Source: Alitta virens
Taxonomy: Eukaryota > Annelida > Polychaeta > Phyllodocida > Nereididae
Direction of reading: 5' to 3'
Length of the DNA stretch: 64,000 nt
Assembly: GCA_932294295.1 (NCBI GenBank)
Contig: OW028580.1
Span: 25,034,975-25,098,974 of the forward strand
Both the position numbers and the translations under genes were made by a program. This document shows positions 23,586 to 33,970 of this stretch, in pieces; within the stretch, counting starts at the first letter, position 1, and the number at the start of each line of letters is the position of its first letter. The notes beneath the pieces are model-generated. The model was not told the origin of the DNA and ran no database searches. It was given only the letters and a program-made list of their open reading frames with translations.

Positions 23586-24252
23586 TTACTTTGACTCTAA
23601 CCAGAACGTTTTAAGATGTTCCAGGCCTTTGATAGGAACATCGTCATCACGGCTTTTCAGCTGAAGGTCTTCAAACCCGTCCAGAAATGAAGCAGTTGTT
23701 TCGCTGACATGGACTCTCATAGCAGCCCCAGACGCCTCCATTTTTGATGCTGTGTCCACTGTATCTCCGAAAAGAAGATAGCGAGGTGTCTTCATACCTA
23801 CAACCCCTGCCACACAAGAACCAGTGTGGATTCCAATTCTCATCTTCAGTGTTTCAGACATCAGATGTGGAATGATGAAGTCACCAATTGCCTTTAGTAG
23901 AGCTAATGCCATGTTTGCTATCTCTCGGGCGTGTTTAGTGCCATTTGGGACAGGTACCCCACTTGCAACAAAGTATGCATCACCTATTGTTGCAATTTTG
24001 TAAACATCAAACTCAGCACTGATATCGTCAAACAGGGTATACATCAAATTAAGCATCCGAACAACATCCATGGGCGTCCCTGCAGCAGATATGCGTGTGA
24101 ATGATACAATATCAGAGAAGAAAATGGTAACCTCTTCATAGGTTTGTGGCTGAAGTGGTTTTCCAACTTTGAGGTCATCAATTATGGACTTTGGCAGCAA
24201 TTCCTGAAGCAACATTTCTGCTTTAATCTTTTCTTCTTGCAGCTCTTGAGAT
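23586..24252 (-). CDS. rGC exon 7: coiled-coil end and cyclase catalytic domain, with substituted active-site residues
   Basis: The exon starts after CTACAG and ends at the stop at 23586. It encodes the end of the dimerising linker (SQELQEEKIKAEMLLQELLP) and a class III cyclase domain. Metal-binding Asp residues are kept in FFSDIVSFT and TIGDAY. Four other key positions differ from active guanylate cyclases. The guanine-binding Glu of the usual KVETIGDAY is Ala (KIATIGDAY, codon at 23991-23993). The Cys of PRYCLFGD is Leu (23775-23777). The transition-state Asn of VNTASRME is Asp (23754-23756) and its Arg is Lys (23742-23744). The frame is intact and otherwise well conserved, so this is not simple decay. 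It may be a regulatory or pseudoenzyme cyclase, or one with altered purine use. Confidence 0.92.
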
Positions 24253-24392
24253 CTGTAGCATTATAGAAATGGTTTACATATACGGATATATAAATGTTTA
24301 TAAATAAATATAATACATAAAATAGGTCAGCTAAACTGCAGGTTTGTTTTTTTTCACAAAAGGTTATAAGTTTGTCGTGCGGACTGTTGCCT

Positions 24393-25068
24393 AGCCCAGT
24401 GAAGAATTTGAGCTGACAGTTAGCCCCTAGGAAATGCACAGAGAGGTCATTCTGTGAGATCACTTTAAGCTAAAAGTGTAGCCACAGTGGTCTCTCAGTG
24501 AACTCAGAGTTGAGGTCACAGCTTCAGTCTTCTGTGAGCAAACTGTGATCATGTGTGATTCTACGTTTCTGCATAAACTAATCTGCTAATGATGAACTAC
24601 AACAACAAAATCTCCCAACACAGCCTTCATTTATGATTGCTCCATGCTGGGTTTGAACTACAACCTACCTACCTAACCTAAGCCTAACAGTCCTACACCC
24701 TAACCACTACACCAGCCAGTCACTTAGAAACTAGGTAGCCTCATCTAGGTATAATTAAGCTAATCGACTAAGCTGGGAAAGTGAAGCAATTATTATGTTG
24801 TCAGATTTTAAAAAACCTTTTGTTTTCAAGAGTAAAAAGAGTGAGAATCGAACTCGGGTTACCTACACAATAAAGCAGCAGTTCTTTTTTTAGCTTCTGT
24901 TTTTGGCTGGCCTATAATCAATGGTGAAGACAGATAATCTTCTATTTATAGCATGAGATCACTAGGTGAGTTCATGGTAAGCTAACTGTGATGTCATCTT
25001 TTGATGTCATCCTGTGAGCTTTTAGTGAGGTCACTGAGTGTAACGTTAGCTCACGTCTTCACTTGGAA
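24393..25068. mobile_element. Inverted-repeat MITE, about 680 bp, rich in GAGGTCAC/GTGAGCT words
   Basis: The left end (CCCAGTGAAGA then TTGAGCTGACAGTTA) is mirrored at 25041-25066 (TAACGTTAGCTCACGTCTTCACTTGG). Related sequence, in the same orientation, is at 40315-40515 and mirrored at 52150-52365. A tRNA-like SINE fragment sits inside. It lies in intron 6 of the rGC gene. Confidence 0.6.
24642..24722 (-). mobile_element. tRNA-like SINE head inside the MITE
   Basis: The minus strand reads GACTGGCTGGTGTAGTGGTT (A box) and later TAGTTCAAACCCAGC (B box). A second B-box-like AGTTCGATTCTC lies at about 24845-24860 on the minus strand. The acceptor stem is not convincing for a working tRNA, so it is called a SINE relic. 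Confidence 0.55.
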
Positions 25069-25934
25069 TAGCAACAAAAAAAGGGCACCAAACAGCTGTT
25101 GCGACATGAACAAAGATTGGTATAGAGTTAGGTTGAAGTAAAGTTTGGCAGCTTATACCTTGGACAAATTAGAACGGGAGAGAACAGTGAAGTACATCAA
25201 AGGTAGATTTGCTGTCTTGCCAAAAGCTTAATGACCAAAGGACTCGCCCCTAATTTGGGGAGCAATAGTGCAACAATATGCATGAAATATGCCTATTTGT
25301 CGCTTTTCATGCATATTCATATTCTATGATGTACATAATTTTATTATCTTGAGCAATTAAGCACTAAAAACACATTAGTATGATATTTGGTGGAAAACAA
25401 CCTTATAGATAAAACACTTCAATTTTAATTCACTTAGATGCATAGTTGTTAAGAAATAGCTTGGTTACTGCCATTTGCATTAATGCCAATTGCATTGTGT
25501 GGCCAAAATCTTTACTTCTTCAAAGGACAATATCATTGTGTGGGTTTTTGTGGGTTTTATGTGATGAAAAACACATTCCTAAATCAGTCTCCTTTGTTTT
25601 CTTTTAAACATAACTTAGCTAAAAATGCTTTGATTTTCACGAGAGAAGTATCTAATTGTAGAACACACAACTGGCGTGTACATGGAAATAAAATAGATAT
25701 ATTTAATTTTTCCCTCCAGCCAGGCTGAGCCAGGGCAACATAGAACATGATTGCTTAATATGAGGATTTTTCTGCGAAGACCTGTGAAATCTGAATAAAT
25801 ACAGACTTTAATTAGAGCATGCTCATGTTCCAAATTCTGAGTGTTCTCTCCTGGTCTAATCTCACCAGAGCTTAAGAAAAGCGAAACCAATCCTGTAGAC
25901 TATCAAAACCTATTTTAAACTATAAGGTTTAAAT

Positions 25935-26812
25935 ATGAATCGTTCAAATTTCTATACACAGATGGCTCAAAAATGGAAAGACGAGTAGGCTGTGCAGTCA
26001 CCTCTTATAAAACCGTTATAGCTGAATGTCGTCTTCCAAACCACTGCTCAATAAACACTACAGAATTAACGGCTATTTACCTTGCCTTAAAAAACATCGA
26101 GGACTCAGAATCAAATCATTATGTTATCTGTTCTGATTCCAAATCTGCTCTTCAAGCAATCCAAAATAAACAACTTGATAACCCTGGGATCTTAGATGTC
26201 CTTATTAAGTATTTTCATCTTCACGAATACAAAGACATTGTATTCTGCTGGATTCCTGGACACGCTGGCATTGAAGGGAATGAAAAAGCATACCTGGCAG
26301 CAAAAAGGGCTCTTACAAAAGAGATAACTGATTTTACTATCCCATACACTGATTTTAAAATGACTATAAAATCTTTTATCATGTCTTGCTGGCAAGGACA
26401 ATGGAATGAATGTAATAACAACAAATTGCATTCAATCTTACCTTGCATTCAAAATAAAATACCTAGTAGGTTCAAAACTCGCAAAGATCAAGGAATATAG
26501 ACTTACACATTTACACCTTTTAGTCAATGAAGCGGCATCGGTATGCCAGAGTTGTCAGTGCCCCCTAACAATCAAACATATTTTATTAGATTGCACCCAC
26601 TAACAACGCATTAGAAGACCTGTGTTTCAAGCTACTACCTTACAACATCTCTTTACAAGATATCCAACGCAGACAATTATTGATTTTTTACATGCTTCTG
26701 GCTTCTACTACCAAATATAGATAATCAATCTTAACCCAGAGAGCCTCTACATAGCCCACTCAGGTGCTGATGAGGCGTTAAACAATAACACACACACACA
26801 CACACACACAGT
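25935..26812 (+). pseudogene. 3' end of a LINE with RNase H domain, inserted in rGC intron 6
   Basis: The plus strand encodes an RNase H fold: FYTDGSK (catalytic Asp), NTTELTAIYLAL (Glu), VICSDSKSAL (Asp) and WIPGHAGIEGNEKAYLAAKRA, where the usual Asp after GNEKA is Tyr. After a frameshift comes a cysteine/histidine segment (CQSCQCPLTIKHILLDC) typical of the C-terminus of such LINE proteins. The 3' end reads GAGGCGTTAAACAATAACACAC and runs into a (CA)n tail. The same 3' end occurs at 50070-50195 on the minus strand. It is a 5'-truncated insertion and not functional. Confidence 0.85.
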
Positions 26813-26975
26813 CTAATCTCATTAAGCTTATACATACACAATAGATTGCTGTGGATTTGCTTTTCAACCTATTTAACAGTTGTAGCAATGCTTGTTTAAG
26901 TCAGTAGTCACTACATGTGGGGTTCATTAAGTTCATTGCCCTAGACCCATCAGTTATGAAGTTCTATAATAGTAC

Positions 26976-27162
26976 CTTGCTGCTACAGTTGACTCCAGAT
27001 TCTGAGTGTGAACTTCCAACCTCGAGATCATCTTGTCCACAAGACTGTGAGACGTTCCAGAATCATTTGATTTCAGGACATTGACAATGCTTTTAAATGA
27101 TGGTCGATCAGTTGCAGACCACGAGCAGGAATCATCCACAAGCTTCCAAGTATCTTCAAAGG
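26976..27162 (-). CDS. rGC exon 6: end of kinase-homology domain and start of coiled-coil linker
   Basis: It starts after TTTTAACAG and ends at AG|GTACTA, phase 2 to phase 2. It encodes the last kinase-homology helices (DRPSFKSIVNVLK) and the linker (LVDKMISRLEVHTQNLESTV). In active receptors the linker helix couples the extracellular signal to cyclase dimerisation. The frame is intact and joins exon 7 without a gap in homology. Confidence 0.92.
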
Positions 27163-27329
27163 CTGTTAAAAGTTAAAAAGAATACATGTGTATGCAATGC
27201 CAATAGCGCAGATTCAAAGGATTTCACCAATTTGGTTAACACATAGTTAAACATAAAAATAATTGACCATGCCAATTTTGTATTAATGCAACAGTTACAA
27301 TGTGTTGAATAAAAGAAAGAATAAAATAC

Positions 27330-27677
27330 ACTCCGGAACTTGAGGCTTCATAGACCTATCTCCATTCCTAATTCTTTGAATGATCTCCTCAGGATCATGG
27401 TGATAGTTGCCCAATGCATAAGGTTTATCCTGGAGAGTGACTTCTTGTAAAATGACACCAAATGAATAGACATCACCAGCTTGGGTCCCTTGAAAATGAT
27501 CAGGTGATTGTAGAAGTTCAGGAGCCGTCCAGAGAAGTTTGTTTGCTGGGATGGAATTCTCATTTGATGCCCTACCCTTGCTGATGGAGACAGATTTATG
27601 TAGAGCATAGTCTGTCACTTTACAAATCCAGCGAAAGTCCACCACACAGGTTTGGCTGGACAAATGACCATGGTGTT
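27330..27677 (-). CDS. rGC exon 5: kinase-homology domain, C-lobe
   Basis: It starts after TTTTGCAG and ends at GAGT|GTATTT. It contains HGHLSSQTCVVD at the catalytic-loop position, where receptor cyclases read HG.L.S..CVVD and lack the HRD aspartate, so it is a pseudokinase as in the whole family. It also has VTDYA at the DFG position, LLWTAPELL and GDVYSFGVILQEV. The frame is intact. Confidence 0.93.
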
Positions 27678-27777
27678 CTGCAAAATAAACATTTTCACAC
27701 AATTTCAATGAACCTATTATAAGTTGGGATTTTGCATCATGGATGAAAGACTCATATTTCAGATGTTTTTCTTTTAC

Positions 27778-28217
27778 CAATGCTACTGCTGTGCAAATAC
27801 TTCATCCCTAGTGCCACGTCCAAGGTGAGGGACTGTTTGATATCCAGAGACAACTTTGTTATTTCCAAATGTAAAATATCATAAAGGCTGCCACGGGATG
27901 CATAAAGCATCAGGATTGAAGGTTGCTCGGCATCCAAACATACGCCCAGGAAAGCATTGATGTTTTCATGTTTGATTGTAGAGAGCTTTAAAAGCTCCTC
28001 ATTCAGGATAGCAGATGGCATAGGGTTGTCTCCCAAGGTCTTCAAAACAGCTAAATCATGGCCTAGTTTTACCAGTTGTGAAACTTTAACATTGGCTCCA
28101 TCTTGAGCAGAAAAGTAGGACAGAGATGATCCATGACTTCTGGTCCTGTTTTCAATCCTTTCTAATAAACTATTGCTTATAATGTATTTTGATATGTTTG
28201 CAAAAGCTTTCTTCTTC
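27778..28217 (-). CDS. rGC exon 4: juxtamembrane and kinase-homology N-lobe
   Basis: It starts after AAACTAG and ends at ATTG|GTAAAAG. A basic RKKKAF follows the membrane helix and acts as stop-transfer. Then comes the N-lobe with VKLGHDLAVLKTL (ATP-site Lys kept), HENINAFLGVC, and ASRGSLYDIL in the hinge region, ending at ALGMKYLHSSSI. Splice phase 2 in, phase 1 out, matching its neighbours. Confidence 0.92.
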
Positions 28218-28401
28218 CTAGTTTAAAAAAAAAGAAGGAAATTAGGTATTGAAATTCAAGTTTATGTCATCCATGTTAAACTTAAACACATTAAAACATC
28301 AACCATAACATAAAATTCCATGCACTATGAATAAACATGTACAAAACCATGCAAAAATAAAGAAATATTTACAGTATGCTTTATAATTTGTAAAACACTA
28401 C

Positions 28402-28679
28402 CTGTAATACCAGAATCCAAAAGACATCCCACCAGTCATTAGGAATAGTATAGCAAGAAGGATGGCATACACATGCACATTGCTTTTCTTGGGTGTCTCA
28501 CACAGCTGTCCAGCCCATCCACAGATTGGTACACCAGTTGGTGGCTTTGTTGCATTGCCTGCCCACAAGATACCAGACCAGTCGTCAGGATCTTCAGGCT
28601 TATAAACCTTCTCCAATACTCCTTTCGTGGCATCCCATCGCATCAGCTGCACATGTTCCCCATGTTGCCAGATAGTAAC
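28402..28679 (-). CDS. rGC exon 3: end of ectodomain and transmembrane helix
   Basis: It starts after CTTCCAG and ends at TACAG|GTAGTG. It encodes the membrane-proximal ectodomain, with a disulfide-capable pair (PICGWAGQLC) as in other receptor cyclases, and a hydrophobic helix (YAILLAILFLMTGGMSFGFW) near residues 481-502 of the model. Phase 0 in, phase 2 out. Confidence 0.92.
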
Positions 28680-28982
28680 CTGGAAGAAATAGGCCTTTTG
28701 TTACATGTTATGGTGAAACTTGAAGATTACCACTAAAAGTATGAAAAAATATTACAACGTTAAACTATTGTTACAATGATTGCTGCAGTAGAAGATGTTG
28801 CCGGGGAAGCTGCCACCTAACAAGTATTGCAAGACTCAGAATGGCCTGAGCTGGCATCATTCCAACCACAGCAGACTGCTGGATCTAGCAATTGAACTAT
28901 AAATCAGGACCGACATACCCATGCTACAAATGTAAATGATGCGCCAAATGCTGTAAATGGCAGAATAACTTTGAAGGCTGAG

Positions 28983-29421
28983 TAGGGACCTGTGGATTCA
29001 GAGTGTGGATAGTGACATTGATGATGAAGAATTGCCTAGATTTGTAGAGGAAGGCAGGAGCCAGAAGTCTGGCCCATTTAGTAATTTAGGAGAGATAGCT
29101 ACAGTTGATGTAAAAGAACCAATTGACAGTGACAAGGAAAGAGTTGATGAGGGTGAAAGTGACTGGCAACAACAACAACCACACCAAGTTAGGCAAAACA
29201 GACCGCAGATGAAACAGACTGACCAATCTCAAGTCAACAACAAGAAAGAATTTCCCTGGGTTCAAGGAGATGCAGTTGGGACACAGTTTAAGGCTGGACT
29301 TGGACCGAGTTGGGACCTGTGGATTCAGAATGTGGATACAGACATTGATGATGATGAATTGCCTAGATTTTTAGAGGAAAGCAGGAGCCAGAAGTCTGGC
29401 CCAGTTGTTGCGCGTCTATGA
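28983..29421 (+). other. Unknown acidic open frame with an internal duplication, in rGC intron 2
   Basis: A plus-strand frame, open from about 28991 to a stop at 29419-29421, contains two copies of a module ending DLWIQxVDxDIDDxELPRF, then EExRSQKSGP, at about 28990-29080 and 29313-29400. Between them is a Gln- and charge-rich linker. No known domain is recognised. Further open sequence (RLTIGLRVYDRVFNYD) follows after a stop. It sits just upstream of a LINE reverse-transcriptase fragment on the same strand and may be part of a retroelement or a captured gene piece. Confidence 0.4.
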
Positions 29422-29499
29422 AAAGTACATTGTGAACCTCACTGGACTACTAAGTCCTTTCGTTTAACTATTGGACTAAGGGTTTACGATAGAGTTTTC

Positions 29500-30440
29500 A
29501 ATTATGATATTGACCCAAGGAGATATGGATACATAAATACTGGGTCAATTGTGCACATGAAAGAAAGGCCTCAGAAGTTGAGATTGCCATAAAGAGGGCG
29601 GGGGCCTAGCTCAGAGGTAGCGCTCAGGGCTTCCAACCGCTGGGTCCCGGGTTCGATTCCCGGTCGAGCCTATGTTGGATGGCTGTTTCATCCTTCGTCT
29701 CATTGCCATGGTCTCTGCCTGTCCTAATTAGCCCAACTGGTGCAGAAATACAGGACGTAAAGCCCTAATCACATACACACACATTGCCATAAAGAGCCTT
29801 AAGGTTGGCAAATCAGACGGTTTTCTTGGTATGAGTTCTGACTGTTTTAAACATGCACCCCAAAGACTTCATTTGTGGCTGTTTTTGCTGATGAACTGTA
29901 TGCTCGTCCATGGCTTTTGTCTAAGATCCCTGCTCGTTGGAACTATGACACGCATTCCAAAGACCAGAAATTGTACATTCTCATCAGACAAGTTTAGAGC
30001 AATTGCACTCATAAGCTGAATCATAAGCTGAATTCTGGAAAAGCAGGCCAACATTTCAAGACAGACGTTCTGTTTGGCTTAAAAAAGGTAGCTCAACAAC
30101 TTTATGTTCAACCATGATGACTGAGGTAGCCGGAGTATTTAATATATCGGGCAGCAAAGTGTATGCATCTCTATTAGATGCCACGTAAGCATTGAAGAGA
30201 CCGCAATATTTAAAATTATTCCACATATTACTAGACAAAGGAGTCAATTCATTATATGTAAGATATTCTCTATATGTACACCCACCAGGAACTTCATGTC
30301 CACTGGAATGTAATGAGACATTCATAGTTTAAAATGGAATCAAACAGAGTGGGGTCATGTCATCAGTTCTGTTTGGAATATACATGGATATTCCTATTAG
30401 GTTGCAAAAGTGTGGATTAGGATGTTACCTTGGGTCACAG
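29500..30440 (+). pseudogene. LINE reverse-transcriptase fragment (element 'A') crossing the outer edge of the left arm
   Basis: After removal of the SINE, the plus strand reads IAIKSLKVGKSDGFLG, then IPKTRN...SDKFRAIALIS (fingers). In other frames follow segments with VYASLLDAT.AFE (first catalytic Asp) and MSSVLFGIYMDIPIRL, then GCYLGSQ (palm). These are the ordered blocks of a non-LTR reverse transcriptase, broken by frameshifts and stops. The catalytic YxDD is not seen. Homology with the right arm starts only at 30035, inside this element. Confidence 0.8.
29597..29782 (+). mobile_element. tRNA-derived SINE, family B, with 14-bp target-site duplication
   Basis: The head GGGGGCCTAGCTCAGAGGTA has a B box GGTTCGATTCCC. 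The body matches 21797-21974 and ends in an AC-rich tail. The direct repeat ATTGCCATAAAGAG flanks it at 29583-29596 and 29783-29796, which proves insertion by target-primed reverse transcription into an existing LINE frame. Confidence 0.92.
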
Positions 30441-31854
30441 GATTGATGCTGATATGCATTATTGCAGTGATGTATAGACAGGTCAATAGCTGTCGAAGTA
30501 AATTTGGAAGAAGTGCCTCGCATGTGATAATGATGATGAGGAGGAGATTGATTATGATGAAAGCATACTAGACTTTAGCACAGACACCATAGTAAAATCA
30601 CTGAAGCGCTGAAAAAGAACCTAGAAGGTACACCTAAAGATAGAGAAGAAAAAACCAAAATTTAGATAAACAAGTATCATCAAGTAAAAAACCAGACAAA
30701 AAACCCAACCCCAACAAAACTTAAAATTAATCCATATGATGAAAAACCTAAATATAATGTATGTTACTTGCAGTTAGCTGGCAAAGAGAAAAAATGAAAA
30801 CAGATGCCAAGAACAAAAACCCAACCAAGAAAGACAACAAAGAAAATGAAGAGAATGAACTGCAAGAGAAAAGAAAAGAAAGCCAAGAAAGAAAAACTAA
30901 TCAGAACAATACTCCAACCATCAGAAGACATAATTGCAGAACAAAGGAAAATAGTTAGCCTAAAACAACGAAAACTAGATGAATAAGCAGAAGAGATAGA
31001 GGACCTACAAGATCCACTAGAACAAAAGGAAGCAGAGATAAAAAGGTGCATATGCAAGAGAAAAATCAAGAGAGAAACAGCAAATAGAAATCCAAAGAGA
31101 AAACCTACTGTAACCAGAAAAAACAAAGGAAGAGAACAGGTTAAAAGAAGAGATAGAAAAATAAAAAGAGAAGAAAGCACCAAAGCAGACATAGAACGAA
31201 TCAAAATAAGACACGCCAGGGAATTCAAGAAATAGAAAACAAATATGCTAAAATGACAGAAGAACTAGAAGAGCTCAAGGAGGAAAATGATGCTAAGAAA
31301 AGCAAATGAAGAATACCAAGAATATGTAGAAGATCTAAGGTAAGAAACCAAGCACAGGGAGATAGATTACAAACACTCCAAAGCAAAAAACAAAGAGCTG
31401 AGAGCCAGACATACTGGAAAGTGACGGAAAGAAAGAGAAGTAGCCCTATAAGAGGAGAGACCAGCATGCAGACAAGCCCTAAGAAGAACCACCAAAAAGA
31501 AGAAATAGAAAAAACTACAGATGAGGAACCAACAATAACCATCAGAGAACGAAAAAACCCTAGCACTAATCACAGAACCGGCCTATGCAAAAGTAACAGA
31601 GAACATGAAAATGATATGGATTAGAATAAAAACATCTAAAGGAAACATAGAATAGAATTCTCCACAAACAGCAACCATACAAACCAAATACGGACCTACA
31701 AATATGGACATGAAAACAATACTTAATATAGCAAATGAGGTGGCAGGAAAATACCTTTGGCAAAGAAAATAATAAAAAATCATGAAAATAGGAAAAAAGT
31801 AGAAATTACAACAGAGCCTGAACCACTGCTAGGGGAAATTAATATAGAATATAG

Positions 31855-31995
31855 AGTATTTATTTATTTTTAATTTTTAAACATCTTTTAACTGGATACA
31901 CAATCTGTAGAACAGTTTTTCATGTGGTCCAGTTAAGGTAAAATTCACAATAAAAACAAGGTTAAAATAACAATTAACAGAAAACATTTTTGACA
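31855..31995 (-). mobile_element. Short remnant of a LINE 3' end, internally deleted relative to the right arm
   Basis: On the minus strand this carries the 3' UTR words CTTAACTGGACCACATG and AACTGTTCTACAGATT, as at 61190-61310 on the plus strand. The approximately 400 bases of coding sequence seen in the right arm between about 60765 and 61120 are absent, joined at a short near-repeat around GACTA/TACCAGCC (about 32040-32050). Confidence 0.75.
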
Positions 31996-33189
31996 TGAAT
32001 TTTAAAAACATCACAAGAAGCACTCATGAATTTTGGCTGGTATAGTCAAATATACCTAGGAATCACCATGAATAACCAATCCAACCTAAAAGATCATTTA
32101 AAAAACGTCCAATCAAAAAGAGAAGGAGCTTACCAAACGATATTGAGTCTACTACACAACAAAGAGTTTAGCAAAATACATTTTTCAGTAGTATGGAAAC
32201 TAATTGAAACCTGTGTAACCCCCCATCATAACTTATGCTAGTGAAACATGGAATCCCGACAAGAAAGAAATGAATACCCTTAATGGCATACTAGACAACA
32301 TATTCAAAAGAATACCACAGAGCACCCCCAGAGAAGCACTATGCATAGACACCAACCTAATGGATATGGTAAGAATTATAAAGAAAAAAATAAATATGTT
32401 CCACAGAATAAATAGGAATAAAAACAAACTAACTGAGCTGCTGAGCTGCTAACACAAGAAACAGAAAAAACAGAGTGTCTACAGGATCTAGCTTTATGTA
32501 AGTAAACTTAAAGGGGAACTAAAGGAGATTTGTATGTTAATTTTAAAAGTTCAATTTGATATAAACAAAACATATTGCAGTAAAAGAAAATGTCTTAAAG
32601 TCGGGTTTGGTATGGTTTTCAGCCAATTAAAAGTGCAATTTTCACGATCCGCCGAAACGCTGGGGGCCAATATTATTGCACACGGCACCAAGGCTAGTGA
32701 CGTCACTTATGTCCTAAGTACTGAATACATATCAGACATACAAATCAATTTATCATCCTGCACAGATTGCAATCCGTTTCACTGTTCATTGCAATTTTAA
32801 ATGACAAGAACAGATAGCACATACACAAGGTGTTTATTGTAATTTGGGATACAGCATGACTGGCATTGCAATTACCAGTTTTGTAATCATGAGTATATGC
32901 ATATATGCAAATAACCCTGATTCTATATTATCTGAAGCCTCTTATTTAATAGTTCCCATATTTGACATTTTATTTTGTCCAAAGCAAAATAAAAATTATT
33001 TAATATCTCACTTTATGATGGTATCGTTATTATTCTGAACAGATTATGGCTGGGAACAGAATTGGAATACTGCTTTATAATTATTCAGGGACAGTTTGCA
33101 ATTTAAGAATATAAAACATGGCATTCTCTTAATCCACTCTAAATGATAGATCAATTAACCCATGCATACAGTACTAATAGCAATCTTAC

Positions 33190-33905
33190 AACAGAATGTT
33201 ACCATGTTCAACTGAACAAGCTTGGGCTACTGCACATTACCATAAGTGTAATGAGTGGAAAAATACCTTAAACGATTACCCAAAACTTCGGACCTACATG
33301 ACTTTCAAGGATAGCTTTTGTATTGAATCATATGTTTCTATGGGTATGAATAGGAAATATAGAAGTGGGCTTGCCCAGTTGCGTTGTCATTCTGCCTTTA
33401 GAAATTGAGATGGGAAGATGGAAAAATTGTGTCATGAAGACTGTGTAGAGGATGAAGCACACTTTCTTTTTAATTGCAAGTTTTATAATCATGAAAGAAA
33501 AAGTTTTATAAATGAACATATTAGATCATTACATTTATACACTTGATAATCACCCCAAATTTAAACTATTAATGAAAATTTGTAACATCCTAGCAACTGC
33601 TAAATATGTCTGGCAAATTTATGATAAACGTAGAAATAGTTTATTTGGTTCTTGAGAAATATCTTTAATTTCTACTTTACTTTATTATATTAAATAAATT
33701 CAACTATTTGTTAATTTTCCATAACACCTATTGTTTGTTAATAACTGCACTTTTATTGTATTATTTTAATTTACTACTCATTTTTGTTTCATTTGTTTAT
33801 AGAAGGAATGACTTGTAAGCCCAGGTGGGCTGGGTGTGACTAAAAAATGTTTGCTACTGTTGTTATATAATATGTATCGCAGGTCAATAAACAATACCCA
33901 TACCA
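33190..33905 (+). pseudogene. LINE 'C' 3' end: C-terminal zinc-binding-like segment and 3' UTR
   Basis: The plus strand encodes KLRTYMTFKDSF, RSGLAQLRC and, after a frameshift, a Cys/His block (GRWKNC, then VEDEAHFLFNC), typical of the C-terminus of LINE ORF2 proteins. It continues to NILATAKYVWQIYDKRRNSLFGS and a stop near 33655. A 3' UTR ending near AATAAACAATACCC follows. It is 5'-truncated, and nested inside the TTAA element. Confidence 0.75.
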
Positions 33906-33949
33906 ATAGCAATCTGTCCTGATTGAAATAAGGGCCAGTTGAGCATCAA

Positions 33950-33970
33950 AGAATGAATGAATGAATGGAT
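33950..33970. repeat. (GAAT)n microsatellite
   Basis: Several GAAT units, mirrored as CATT units at about 58912-58925 in the right arm. Confidence 0.8.

Noticed and set aside
29597..29670. tRNA gene
   Set aside because: A and B boxes are present, but the acceptor stem does not pair and the head continues into a SINE body with a target duplication.
30056..30325. 89-codon minus-strand frame conserved in both arms (also 62908-63177)
   Set aside because: It is the antisense of LINE reverse-transcriptase sequence on the other strand; conservation reflects the duplication.
31225..31566. Hydrophobic, Ser/Leu-rich frames that look like membrane proteins (also 30764-31228, 61594-61935)
   Set aside because: They are the antisense of the Lys/Glu-rich coiled coil of LINE B; antisense of such codons gives Leu/Phe/Ser runs.
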